Source of the DNA: Chryseobacterium vrystaatense
Lineage (GTDB): Bacteria; Bacteroidota; Bacteroidia; Flavobacteriales; Weeksellaceae
Length of the DNA: 64,000 nt
Direction of reading: 5' to 3'
Assembly: GCF_000737765.1 (NCBI RefSeq)
Contig: NZ_JPRI01000002.1
Span: 310,001 to 374,000, forward strand
Below the pieces are notes generated by a model that did not search any database, was not told where the DNA came from, and worked only from the letters and a program-made list of their open reading frames with translations. Position numbers and translations under genes: made by a program. Each line of letters starts with the position of its first letter. Positions within the stretch are counted from its first letter, which is position 1. Below, one piece after another: positions 9,337 through 18,242 of the stretch.

Positions 9337-10476
9337 ATGAATATTGAAAAATACAAAGAAAATGCCCTGAAAATATTATTTCCAATAAAGCAAGTCGATG
9401 ATAATACAAAAGCAAACGAAAAACTATTATTTTTTGCTGAAAGAAGTGATGCAGGAAGGGAGATACAGGATTACTACTTAGTTTATTTTCTATTTGTAAA
9501 TTTATTAGGTTTCAAAGACACAGGAAGATCTGAAAAGCTGGCTTGGTCTATTCCAATTGATTTTAATGGTAAAGCATTTCTGATTGAACACAGGAAAATG
9601 GGAGTTGGGGTTTTTATTCAAAATAAGGAAGATGAAGAAGATGCGAAAATAATTACTAAGAAAATTAACGGTGCGATAAAATCTTCAAGACCATATTTTC
9701 ACCACTTGGCAGCAGAGGCTATCAAGAGTTCCGAAATAAATATTGTAAATAATAATGGATATTTATTTGAACGATTTAACTATTTTCTAAATCTATATAA
9801 ATCAGAAAATAAGAAACTAGAAAAATTATCTAAAGAAAGGATTTCTATTGATGGCACTTTTGTTCTAGGTTCCAAAAATTACTACAAGATACGGCAAAGC
9901 ACAAAATGGTTAGCAATTTCAACTATTGAATCATTTTTTAGCTGGACAGAACATCTATTTATTCATCTTGCTATCCTTACACAAAAAATAAAAACAGGGG
10001 AAGAAGTCACAAAATTAATCGATGCCGAATGGAAAACTAAATTCAATACTGTCATATCTGACGATATGTTAAAGGAATATTATATTGAATTACTGATGAT
10101 AAGGAATCAGGTAAGGAACTTTGTTGCTCACGGTGCATTTGGAAAAGACGGCAATGCATTCCACTTTCATTCCGGAGCCGGTGCTGTACCAGTAATGATG
10201 AACTTTAATAAGACTAAAAATAGGTTTTCTTTTCAAGGCACACTGGAATTTAAAGATAATGAAGTTATATGTTTGATAGAATCTTTTATCTCTGATATGA
10301 ATAGCAGCAATTTAAAACCTGCACTCACATATACCCAAGGGCAAGGTTTGATCACAATATTACCTTATGCAAGCAATGGGATGTATGAATCTGCAATGCA
10401 CGATAATGATATTATGGAAAAATTTTGTGATCATTTGCAGGGAATATTTGATAACTCAGCAAATATGGATTGGTAA
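9337..10476 (+). CDS. Uncharacterised protein with HEPN-type RN-x3-H motif
   Basis: 379 residues with no signal peptide or membrane segment. I do not recognise a named family. The region around residues 195-270 is helical and ends in IRNQVRNFVAHGAFG, where Arg260-Asn-Phe-Val-Ala-His265 matches the Rx4-6H active-site pattern of HEPN ribonucleases, with the favoured Asn after Arg. The N-terminal third (FAERSDAGREIQDYYLVYFL, SIPIDFNGKAFLIEHRKMG) looks like a separate alpha/beta domain. HEPN proteins often act as RNA-cutting toxins in defence systems, which fits its place after a caspase-like gene. The HEPN call is an inference from one motif and context; a protein that only binds nucleotide or a partner is possible. 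Confidence 0.6.
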   Translation: MNIEKYKENALKILFPIKQVDDNTKANEKLLFFAERSDAGREIQDYYLVYFLFVNLLGFKDTGRSEKLAWSIPIDFNGKAFLIEHRKMGVGVFIQNKEDEEDAKIITKKINGAIKSSRPYFHHLAAEAIKSSEINIVNNNGYLFERFNYFLNLYKSENKKLEKLSKERISIDGTFVLGSKNYYKIRQSTKWLAISTIESFFSWTEHLFIHLAILTQKIKTGEEVTKLIDAEWKTKFNTVISDDMLKEYYIELLMIRNQVRNFVAHGAFGKDGNAFHFHSGAGAVPVMMNFNKTKNRFSFQGTLEFKDNEVICLIESFISDMNSSNLKPALTYTQGQGLITILPYASNGMYESAMHDNDIMEKFCDHLQGIFDNSANMDW

Positions 10477-10866
10477 TCTAAATCTATAAATAAACTTACA
10501 AGCCAATGACAAAAATTGAAAGGGTAGAGCAATACTTACACGAATTTTTTACATATAATATTTTTGAGTTCAATGATTTTTATAGGAAGTTTATTACTAG
10601 AGACTCGTTGTAGTTTATCTCTTAAAAAAATATTGTGGAAAATTTCAATTTGAACGATTAATATCTCACAGATTTCCTACGATATAAAACCTACTTTATT
10701 TTTACAAATATTTTTAGATTATATTAATAATAAAACAGACTGAACTTGAATGATGCCGCAGACGGATCAGTCATCACTCTAACAGGATTTACTAATCTGG
10801 AAAACTTTATCAACAGCCTGATCTTATAGCAACATTCAATCATCGTAATTGCCCAGCACATAAAAT
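10477..10866. other. Intergenic stretch with two short gene remnants
   Basis: About 390 bp without an intact gene. A 35-codon frame (10506-10613) begins MTKIERVEQYLHEFFTYN and looks like the cut-off start of a protein. A 30-codon open frame ending in a TAG near 10829 (DAADGSVITLTGF, then FINSLIL) has higher GC than the neighbouring accessory genes and looks like the C-terminal end of a lost gene. This marks a probable junction between the accessory genes and the leftward efflux operon. Confidence 0.45.
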
Positions 10867-10870
10867 AAAA

Positions 10871-10896
10871 GGCAGAGGATCTTCGGATCTTCTGCC
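10871..10896. terminator. Bidirectional terminator hairpin with TTCG loop
   Basis: GGCAGAGGATC-TTCG-GATCTTCTGCC forms an 11-bp stem (one G-T pair) with a stable tetraloop. It is flanked by T-rich sequence on the right and A-rich on the left. It ends the long leftward efflux operon and can also stop rightward transcription from the accessory genes. Confidence 0.85.
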
Positions 10897-10902
10897 TTTA
10901 TT

Positions 10903-12327
10903 TCAGACCAAAAGAAAAGAATCTTCAGATCTTTCAATGTGAAAATTATTCTCAAGATAATATGTCATTGCTGTTATGGCATTAGATCCTGTCTCTGTGC
11001 GGTTTTTCCCATATTTCTTTGGAACATCCTGCTCGGTGAGGAAAGCAACTTTGTAAACCTTGTCTTTTTGTAAATGTCTTCCCTGAAAATAGATTTCCTG
11101 AATTCTGTAACCCGGCGGATTTTCAATGCGCATCAAAATTCTCAATCCGTTGCAACGCTTAACATAACCTCCCATTTGTTTCATCGGCTCTGCGGAAAAG
11201 GTCCGCTCCAGATTTTCTTCTAACATTTCAAAGATCTCTTTTCCAGTAAGCTCTGTGGTGGAAATAGGCGGATTCATCGGCACGATTTTGTATAAGTCCC
11301 AGAGGGTAATATTTCCGACATTTATAGGTGCACCATAGCGCCATCCGTTGGAAAAGGAGATCTCAACGTCCGTCGCAAAATTGACGGCAGACAGAAGAAA
11401 GTCATCCATAGTAGAAGACAGCGTGGAATAGCGGTGCAAAATATGTTCTGTCGTCCCCAATACTGTACTTTTCATTTCAGCAAAAGACTGTAGACTTTTT
11501 TCCACCAGATCTTTAACTTCTACATCTTCATCAATACTGTCGTCAGTTTCAATGATCTTGTAATCAAAATGTGTAATCATTCCATTTTCGACATCAAGCT
11601 TTAGATTTCCTACAAATGATCCGTGGCAGCCACATTGGATGATAATGCAGTTTCCTGCTTTTTCTGCTTCGTACATCCTGTTATGGGTGTGTGCACTGAG
11701 ACAAATATCGATTCCTTCCACTTTTTTGAGCAGTTCGATATCTTGCGGATAACCATTGTGCGACAAAAGAATAATAATGTCCACAGCATCCTCTCTTAAT
11801 TCTCTGACGCATTGATTCGTCTCTTCAATTCCATCGGTCACCGTTATGCCTTCACTGAACTTCTCCGGCATTGTCTTATCGATAATATTGGAACAGATCC
11901 CGATTATACCAATTTTGAGTCCTCCAATTTCAGATATTTTGTAAGGTAGTAGAAATCGTTTTCCCTGCTCATCAAAAACATTGCAGCCCAAGACGGGATA
12001 ATTGAGCTGGCTTTCCAGTTTTAACAGATGTCTTGGTGTATAGGCAAAGTCCCAGTGTCCTACCATTGCATCAAATCCAAGTTGGTTAAGTATGGGAATC
12101 AAGACCTCTCCTTTCGACTGTACCACCGGAACTGTTCCGTGAAACGTATCCCCTCCGTCAAAGAGCAATGCGTTCGGATTTTCTGCCCTGATCTTTTTGA
12201 AGATGGTCTGAATTCTGGCATAACCTCCTGCACTTTTAACATATTCTTTCTGATAGTCATAAAACAGCTCTGGATGGGGTTCCATATAGCCGTGCACATC
12301 GTTGATGAATCCTATTGATAATTTCAT
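10903..12327 (-). CDS. UshA-like metallophosphoesterase / 5'-nucleotidase
   Basis: 474 residues. The N-terminal calcineurin-like domain has the metal-binding motifs NDVHGYM, FDGGDTFHG, VGHWDFAY (in place of the usual GNHEFD), LLSHNGY and LSAHTHN. The C-terminal 5'-nucleotidase domain has FSNGWRYGAPI and NITLWDLYKIVPMNPP. Relatives hydrolyse nucleotides or, in the SoxB branch, sulfur conjugates. There is no signal peptide, so this copy would act in the cytoplasm unless the start is missed; a TTG at 12336 adds only three residues. The substitution of Trp for Glu and Asp after the His in the third motif is shared with SoxB-like and related subgroups. It is the last gene of the efflux/TlpA/DsrE operon, 11 bp after the DsrE gene. 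Confidence 0.82.
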   Translation of the reverse strand: MKLSIGFINDVHGYMEPHPELFYDYQKEYVKSAGGYARIQTIFKKIRAENPNALLFDGGDTFHGTVPVVQSKGEVLIPILNQLGFDAMVGHWDFAYTPRHLLKLESQLNYPVLGCNVFDEQGKRFLLPYKISEIGGLKIGIIGICSNIIDKTMPEKFSEGITVTDGIEETNQCVRELREDAVDIIILLSHNGYPQDIELLKKVEGIDICLSAHTHNRMYEAEKAGNCIIIQCGCHGSFVGNLKLDVENGMITHFDYKIIETDDSIDEDVEVKDLVEKSLQSFAEMKSTVLGTTEHILHRYSTLSSTMDDFLLSAVNFATDVEISFSNGWRYGAPINVGNITLWDLYKIVPMNPPISTTELTGKEIFEMLEENLERTFSAEPMKQMGGYVKRCNGLRILMRIENPPGYRIQEIYFQGRHLQKDKVYKVAFLTEQDVPKKYGKNRTETGSNAITAMTYYLENNFHIERSEDSFLLV

Positions 12328-12338
12328 AATTTCCAATT

Positions 12339-12788
12339 TTAGGGTTTAACTATTGCCCATCCTTCATCCTGTCTCAAAATCATTTCCCCGTTTCCGCTGG
12401 GGGTGTAATTTACAAACTCAAATAATTCGGACTTTTCGATCTTTTTTTCACGAAGGGTATTTTCGCACTGTACCATCACTACCCCCTTATCTTGCAGACC
12501 TGTAAGAAGTTCCCCGTAGGGGTTTTTCTTTCTGAACATTTCCACTCCGCCCCCGAAGGCCAGCAGTTCGACCTTCAGTTTGCCTTTCAGCCTGGGATCT
12601 TCCATCGCGTTATTGATATTTCTGATAATGACTCTGATTTTCTGGTCATCACCTTCATTGATCACATACAAAGCCTTGTACTCCTTATTAATAGATTTTG
12701 CAGGTTCGTAAACTGTTGCCTTTTGCGCAAAACCCATAAACCCTGTCAGGAAAACTGAGAAGGTCAATATCTTAATTAAGTTTTTCAT
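12339..12788 (-). CDS. Secreted DsrE/DsrF-like protein
   Basis: 149 residues. A signal peptide (about 1-21, ending GFAQK) precedes a DsrE-like alpha/beta domain: ALYVINEGDDQKIRVIIRNI at the first strand and helix, KVELLAFGGGVEMF, then LQDKGVVMVQCENTL, where Cys is in the position of the sulfur-carrier cysteine of DsrE/TusD proteins. Exported DsrE relatives are common in Bacteroidota and their role is unclear. Its start overlaps the stop of the TlpA-like gene upstream, which ties it to thiol redox chemistry in the periplasm. Confidence 0.82.
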   Translation of the reverse strand: MKNLIKILTFSVFLTGFMGFAQKATVYEPAKSINKEYKALYVINEGDDQKIRVIIRNINNAMEDPRLKGKLKVELLAFGGGVEMFRKKNPYGELLTGLQDKGVVMVQCENTLREKKIEKSELFEFVNYTPSGNGEMILRQDEGWAIVKP

Positions 12789-13393
12789 TATTTTTCATTT
12801 AAAAGTTGATTGATTTCTTGATAGAATGATTCTTTGCTGTAGTCTGCCATTCCCGCATGATGCATCCTAATTTTTCCTGATCTGTCCAAAACGACGGTCG
12901 TAGGAAGTGAACCATTAAAAAAAGCAGTTGGAATCGAACCTTCTGCAACTAAAAACGGAACAGTGAATTGTTCTTTTTCAAGATACATCTTACCCAAGGC
13001 GGTCTGCTCATCCAGATTGACTGTAAGAAAAACAAGATCTTTATTGGATTTAAATCGGTCGTAGAATGTCTGAATCGAAGGGAATTCCGCACGGCAAGGC
13101 GGGCACCAGGACGCCCAGAAGTTAATAAATACCACTTTTCCCTTGAGGTCAGAAGTATTGATGATCTCACCTTTATCATTTCTGACACTGAAGTTTTCAG
13201 TACTGGACAAAGGAGTCGACTCAACGGCCGGCTCTGTTTCCTTTTCTTCAATCTTTGAGTTCATAAGACCGGTAGAGATGATCTGGCGCATCAGCCAGGC
13301 TTTTGCATCGGGACTCACAAGCAACACGATGAATATTGACACCAAAAGTGCCGTACTCCAGTTCTTCCGAAGCCATATTTTAAATTTTTCCAT
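12788..13393 (-). CDS. Membrane-anchored TlpA/ResA-type thioredoxin
   Basis: 201 residues. One N-terminal transmembrane segment (about 14-30) anchors a periplasmic thioredoxin fold. The active site is Cys97-Pro-Pro-Cys100 in NFWASWCPPCRAEF, and the cis-proline loop is SLPTTVVLD. ResA/TlpA proteins reduce disulfides on exported apoproteins such as cytochrome c or metal chaperones. Its stop overlaps the start of DsrE; it begins 18 bp after a second TlpA-like gene. The pair gives two different active sites (CPPC and CRPC) in the same operon. Confidence 0.9.
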   Translation of the reverse strand: MEKFKIWLRKNWSTALLVSIFIVLLVSPDAKAWLMRQIISTGLMNSKIEEKETEPAVESTPLSSTENFSVRNDKGEIINTSDLKGKVVFINFWASWCPPCRAEFPSIQTFYDRFKSNKDLVFLTVNLDEQTALGKMYLEKEQFTVPFLVAEGSIPTAFFNGSLPTTVVLDRSGKIRMHHAGMADYSKESFYQEINQLLNEK

Positions 13394-13411
13394 TGTTCTT
13401 ATTTTAATAAA

Positions 13412-13954
13412 TTATTGTCCGGTTAACTTTTTCAGCGCTTCATAAATCTCAGGTCGGTCAAAATCTTGCCCTCCCTGCATCTGTGCTTCGAGTTCTCCTT
13501 TTTTATTAAAGATCAAAGTCGTCGGAATTGCTCCCTGAAAGTACTGCGAAGGAATAGTGTCTGCTGCTACATACACCGGAAGATCGTAGTTTTTATCCTT
13601 CATAAATTTCTTAGACTTTGTCAGGTTGGCTTCCACATTGAGAAGGACAAAAACGATATTGTCATTTCCCTTGAATTTGTCTTTCAGGTCTCTGATGCTC
13701 GGCATTTCTTCGACACAAGGCCTGCACCATGTGGCCCAGAAATTTACAAAGACCACCTTCCCTTTCAGTTCACTCAAAGCAATTTTCTTTCCGTTCTCAT
13801 CGATTAAGATGATATCCTCATTATCATTTACATTATTTTGTGGGATGGGCCCATCCTGATTCTCAACTCTTGATTGCATCGCACTCAAAGAAAAAGAAAA
13901 CAGGGTCATCATAAGAATGAAAATAGGTGTTTTAAATTTTAAGGTCGTTATCAT
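13412..13954 (-). CDS. Exported TlpA-type thioredoxin (CRPC)
   Basis: 180 residues. A hydrophobic export signal (about 9-26, FILMMTLFSFSLSA) is followed by a thioredoxin domain with active site Cys77-Arg-Pro-Cys80 in NFWATWCRPCVEEMP and the cis-Pro loop AIPTTLIFNKKG. Like its neighbour it should work in the periplasm as a disulfide reductase. The start codon overlaps the stop of the RND adaptor gene, so the thioredoxins are translated with the pump, suggesting the pump exports a thiol-active or metal substrate. Confidence 0.9.
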   Translation of the reverse strand: MITTLKFKTPIFILMMTLFSFSLSAMQSRVENQDGPIPQNNVNDNEDIILIDENGKKIALSELKGKVVFVNFWATWCRPCVEEMPSIRDLKDKFKGNDNIVFVLLNVEANLTKSKKFMKDKNYDLPVYVAADTIPSQYFQGAIPTTLIFNKKGELEAQMQGGQDFDRPEIYEALKKLTGQ

Positions 13955-15060
13955 TATTTATTTTTTTTTGGGGTTGATATCTTTCCTTCCTCAATTTCTT
14001 CGGAAGGTTTTACTAGAACTTTGTCATGGCCGAATAGTGCACCAAAGACCTCGGTCATTTTTTCGTAGGTGATTCCTTCTTTCACAGCAACTCTGCTTAC
14101 CGTATTATCATTGAAGGTCATCACAAAGGTTCCGGATTGAGTCTGCAGAATACTTTTCGTGGGTACAAAAAATGTAGGTGCACTTCTTTTCAGATTGAGC
14201 TGGACCTGTGCATATTCCCCCCCTTTTAAGACAGTGCCCGGATTTGGAACGTCAAACTCAAGGGTCATCGAACGGTTTTCCTGACTGATAACACCGGAAT
14301 TCCTTGAAAGATGCGCTTCAAAATTTTTTCCCGGGATAGAGTTGACCGTAAATTGCGCCACTATCCCCTCATTGACACTTGATGCATGTTTTTCAGGAAG
14401 AGATACCGTCAGTCTCAGCTTATTTTTCTGAGCAATACTGAAAAGAGCCATTCCTGAATTGGGACCAACCAAGGCTCCTACCGACAGATTCCTATCCATT
14501 ATCACACCACTGAAAGGTGCCGTGATCCTAAGGTACTGATTCATCTGTGAAGACCTACCGGTGCCCGCTTTTGATGCCTCGTATGTTGCTTTGGAACTCT
14601 GCATAATGCTTTTAGCCCTATCCAGTTCTATGTCGGCAACAGCTCCTTTTGTACTGGCCGCGTCCTGCAATCGCTCAAAAGCCTGTTTAGCATAAAGATA
14701 GTCGGTGTATGTTTTCTGCTGTGAAGATTTATCGGATAGGTAATCCTGATTCATTTCTGGTGCTTCCAGAACTGCAAGAAGCTGACCTTTGGTCACAACT
14801 GAACCTCTGTCAACATAAATTTTCTTGATAAATCCGGCAACCTTCGCAAAGATCTGCACCGATTCATAAGGTTTCAGTTCGCCTGGAACGGAAATCTGAT
14901 AAGTGGGATTTATCAGCTTGATTTCTGTGGTCACGAAAGACCGAGCAGGCTGAACTGTTTTTTTTGTTTCATTTTTACTTTCCTTTTCGCCCGAGCAGGA
15001 AGCCATTCCCAAAAGAACGACCGGAATGAAGATGTATTTTATTTTATTGATGATTTTCAT
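13954..15060 (-). CDS. RND efflux periplasmic adaptor (HlyD/MFP family) lipoprotein
   Basis: 368 residues. The lipobox ends at Cys22 (LGMAS-C). The barrel-sandwich (lipoyl) domain begins GELKPYESVQIFAKVAGFIKK and YVDRGSVVTKGQLLAVLEAP, an alpha-helical hairpin spans about 105-175, and the second lipoyl half reads LRITAPFSGVIMDRNLSVGALV. The family links an RND permease in the inner membrane with a TolC channel. It lies between the permease (14 bp upstream) and the TlpA genes, in the usual tripartite order but transcribed TolC first. Confidence 0.94.
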   Translation of the reverse strand: MKIINKIKYIFIPVVLLGMASCSGEKESKNETKKTVQPARSFVTTEIKLINPTYQISVPGELKPYESVQIFAKVAGFIKKIYVDRGSVVTKGQLLAVLEAPEMNQDYLSDKSSQQKTYTDYLYAKQAFERLQDAASTKGAVADIELDRAKSIMQSSKATYEASKAGTGRSSQMNQYLRITAPFSGVIMDRNLSVGALVGPNSGMALFSIAQKNKLRLTVSLPEKHASSVNEGIVAQFTVNSIPGKNFEAHLSRNSGVISQENRSMTLEFDVPNPGTVLKGGEYAQVQLNLKRSAPTFFVPTKSILQTQSGTFVMTFNDNTVSRVAVKEGITYEKMTEVFGALFGHDKVLVKPSEEIEEGKISTPKKNK

Positions 15061-15074
15061 TATTTTTTAATTAT

Positions 15075-18000
15075 TTAAGATTGTACGAAAAATTTACTTT
15101 CCTCATCTTCCGGATCCAAGGAAGGATTTGAATGTCCTGCATTGGACATTACTGCTGCAAAAAAATGCGGAACCAAAAGCAGAATGGTAAGAGTGGATGC
15201 GATGATACCACCGATAACAGCTCTACCAAGTGGAGCAACCTGCTCAGAACCTTCCCCGATACCGATTGCCATAGGAATCATCCCGGCAAGCATCGCCAAA
15301 GCGGTCATCAGTACAGGGCGGAGTCTGGACGCCGCTGCCATTCTCGCAGAATGAAGCGCACTGATATGGTAATGTTTACGGTAGTACTCTGCCTGATTGA
15401 TAAGTAATACGGCATTTGAAACCGAAACACCGATGGACATAATCATCCCCATATATGACTGGAGGTTGAGCGTACTGCCGGTAATGAAAATCAAAACAAG
15501 ACTTCCCACGATCACGGAAGGAATCACGGAAAGAACAACAAAAGGTACTTTAAATGACTGATAATAAGCAGAAAGCATTAGGAATATCGCTAGTACTGCC
15601 GCCAAAAGTCCCATTGCAAGACTGTCGAGTGTATCATCCAGTAGCTGCAGTGTGCCTTCTGTCCAGACAGAAACACTTTTTGGAGGTTTTCCGGTCTCAC
15701 TGATGGCATTTTTTACCGCTTTGGAAGCAGAGCCCAGGTCTTTTCCGTACACATTTCCGATAATTGTTACATATCTCATAGGTCCCTTTCGGTTGACCTG
15801 TGCAGGTGCGGTCGTTTTTTTAACTGTAGCGATATCTTCAAGAACGGGTCTCGGGCTGTCTTTTTTCAGTGGAAGTGATTTCAGGATCTCTTCAGAGTTC
15901 ATTATACTTTCTGGAATCTGGACCTGTGTCTGAAAGACAAGTCCTGATTTTGGGTCGACCCAGAGGTTCTTGTCGGTGTAGCGGGTTGAAGAGGTAGCGG
16001 TCACAAGACTGCGTGTCACATCCTGCATCGTCAGTCCGAACTGCGCAGCGAGATTTCGGTCTACGTTGATCTGTAACGTCGGATATTGAAGTGGCTCTGC
16101 AATGCGGACGTCTCGCAGGAAATCGTTGCTTTTCAGCTTTTCCTCTATTTTTTTTGCGTGAGATGCCGCCAGTTTCAGATTCGGAGATCCTACCTTGATT
16201 TCTATCGGGGTCATCGATCCCTGTCCAATAATTTTTTCGGTAAGTTCCATCGGTTCAAAATTGATTTGTGCTTCAGGATGCTTTTCAGCAATCTTCTTGC
16301 GGATCTTTTCTTTCAGATCTTCCATAGACCCTGAAAAGATCTCCTTATTTACAGAAACCTGCAAAACAGACTGGTGTGTTCCGTTGGTGAAAAGAAATAT
16401 GGGATTGATCGGCGTTGCTGCCGGATGTAAACCGACATAGGCCGAACTGATGCTGACCGCATTTTCCGGCAAAATACCTTCAATATCTTTGAGAATATCC
16501 TTCACCAGCTTTTCAGTTTTCTCCAGACGGCTTCCCTGTGGCGCATCAATTCTCATCTGAAAATCACCGCTGTTGGAAAGAGGCATAATATCGGTTCCCA
16601 ATGAGCGCATCATTAAAAATATTAAAAGGCCCGAGAAAATGATATAGGCCGAAAACAATACCAAAGTCCTTCCCGACCATTTTCTCATTTTGTGACTGTA
16701 GCCCGTTCTGAATCGATAGAAAAAACTCCTGTTTTTAACATAATGCTTCTCAATATGCTTATTCTTCATCATCCAGTTAGCCAGGATCGGAACGAAGGTC
16801 TGGGATGCCAGAAAGGAAGCTATCATTGCGAATGCAACTGCAAAAGAAAGCGGAAGAAACATATCTTTTGGAATGCCCGTCATAATGAAGGCAGGCGTAA
16901 GAACGGCCAGAATACATAATAATATCAGCACCTTCGGAATGGAAATTTCAAGTACTGCATCAAGAATGGCTTTGGGTTTGGTTTTCCTCATTTCCATATG
17001 CTGGTGGATATTCTCGATCGTGACCGTAGCTTCATCTACCAAAATTCCGATGGATAGGGCTAACCCACTCAAGGTCATTATATTAATAGTATATCCTGCA
17101 AAATAGAGCACACAGACGGCTGTTAATATTGCTATGGGAATTGTAAAGACCACGATCAGTGCACCTCGAAGGTCACCAAGGAAAAGAATAATGACCAGTC
17201 CTGTAAAAAGTGCACCCAAAAGTCCTTCATGAATTAGATTTGAAAGGGAACGTTCAATATATTTTGACTGGTCAAATTCATAACTCACCTTCACATCATC
17301 CGGAAGCTGATCTCTCAGTTTTGGCATTGCTTTTTTTAGATTTTCAACTGCTGTCAGTGTTGAAGCATCTGATTTTTTGATCACCGGGAGATACACAGAG
17401 CGTTTCCCATTGACCAATGCATATCCAGATGTCTGGTCAGCTCCATCCTGAACATTGGCTACATCACCCACGTAAAGAGTTCTACCGTCTTGGGTCTTTA
17501 TCGGGATTTTAAGAAACTCCGCAGGATCTTTGGCTATGGAATTGATCGGTGCCATATAATTCGTTTCGCCCATTCTGATATTTCCTGCTGGCGAAGGATG
17601 GCTGCTTTTTGTGATCGCCAAAGTAATTTCTTCCGGACTTAGTCCGTTACTCTGCATTGCAGCCGGGTCAATATTTACAACGATCGAACGGATGTTACCC
17701 CCAAAAGGTGCCGGAGCCGTAATACCGGGAATCTCAACAAACATCGGCCGGATTTTGGTTAGGACCATTGTCTGAAGCTCTGTTACAGAGTGATTGTCAC
17801 TTTCAAAGACAAGTTGACCGACCGGGAGTGAATTACCGTCAAACCGCACAACCATAGGCGGTACTGCACCGGGTGGTAAAAATCCCATTGCCCGTGAAAC
17901 CTGCGTGGAAACCTCACCTGCAGCCTGCGCCATATCGGTGCCTGGATAAAAGGTCAGTTTCATTAAGGTCAGTCCCTGAACACTTTTGAAATCAATATTC

Positions 18001-18233
18001 TTGACACCATTCACAAAGAGTAAAACTTTTTGAAATTCATTGGACATAAAACCATCCATATATTGAGGTGAAAGCCCTCCGTAAGGCATCGCAATATACA
18101 TTGACGGCAACTCTACCTCCGGGAAAATATCTACTTTTATTTTTTTTATAGCTGTAAGCGAAAGCACAATGACCGACAGGAAAACGACCATGACGGCAAT
18201 GGGCTTTCTGAGCGCAAAACGTATTAAATTCAT
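15075..18233 (-). CDS. RND-family efflux permease (AcrB/CusA superfamily)
   Basis: 1052 residues, full family length. The first transmembrane helix (about 11-28) is followed by the periplasmic porter domain, then two six-helix bundles at about 335-560 and 860-1035. Seen motifs are GRTLYVGDVANVQDGAD, ALSIGILVDEATVTIENIHQH in TM4 with the proton-relay acidic residues, and PVLMTALAMLAGMIPMAIG. The heavy-metal CusA-type Met-rich signatures are not evident, and the family resemblance is closer to the hydrophobe/unknown branch. It pumps substrate out through the adaptor and TolC protein encoded on either side. Substrate unknown. Confidence 0.95.
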   Translation of the reverse strand: MNLIRFALRKPIAVMVVFLSVIVLSLTAIKKIKVDIFPEVELPSMYIAMPYGGLSPQYMDGFMSNEFQKVLLFVNGVKNIDFKSVQGLTLMKLTFYPGTDMAQAAGEVSTQVSRAMGFLPPGAVPPMVVRFDGNSLPVGQLVFESDNHSVTELQTMVLTKIRPMFVEIPGITAPAPFGGNIRSIVVNIDPAAMQSNGLSPEEITLAITKSSHPSPAGNIRMGETNYMAPINSIAKDPAEFLKIPIKTQDGRTLYVGDVANVQDGADQTSGYALVNGKRSVYLPVIKKSDASTLTAVENLKKAMPKLRDQLPDDVKVSYEFDQSKYIERSLSNLIHEGLLGALFTGLVIILFLGDLRGALIVVFTIPIAILTAVCVLYFAGYTINIMTLSGLALSIGILVDEATVTIENIHQHMEMRKTKPKAILDAVLEISIPKVLILLCILAVLTPAFIMTGIPKDMFLPLSFAVAFAMIASFLASQTFVPILANWMMKNKHIEKHYVKNRSFFYRFRTGYSHKMRKWSGRTLVLFSAYIIFSGLLIFLMMRSLGTDIMPLSNSGDFQMRIDAPQGSRLEKTEKLVKDILKDIEGILPENAVSISSAYVGLHPAATPINPIFLFTNGTHQSVLQVSVNKEIFSGSMEDLKEKIRKKIAEKHPEAQINFEPMELTEKIIGQGSMTPIEIKVGSPNLKLAASHAKKIEEKLKSNDFLRDVRIAEPLQYPTLQINVDRNLAAQFGLTMQDVTRSLVTATSSTRYTDKNLWVDPKSGLVFQTQVQIPESIMNSEEILKSLPLKKDSPRPVLEDIATVKKTTAPAQVNRKGPMRYVTIIGNVYGKDLGSASKAVKNAISETGKPPKSVSVWTEGTLQLLDDTLDSLAMGLLAAVLAIFLMLSAYYQSFKVPFVVLSVIPSVIVGSLVLIFITGSTLNLQSYMGMIMSIGVSVSNAVLLINQAEYYRKHYHISALHSARMAAASRLRPVLMTALAMLAGMIPMAIGIGEGSEQVAPLGRAVIGGIIASTLTILLLVPHFFAAVMSNAGHSNPSLDPEDEESKFFVQS

Positions 18234-18242
18234 TCTAAAATT

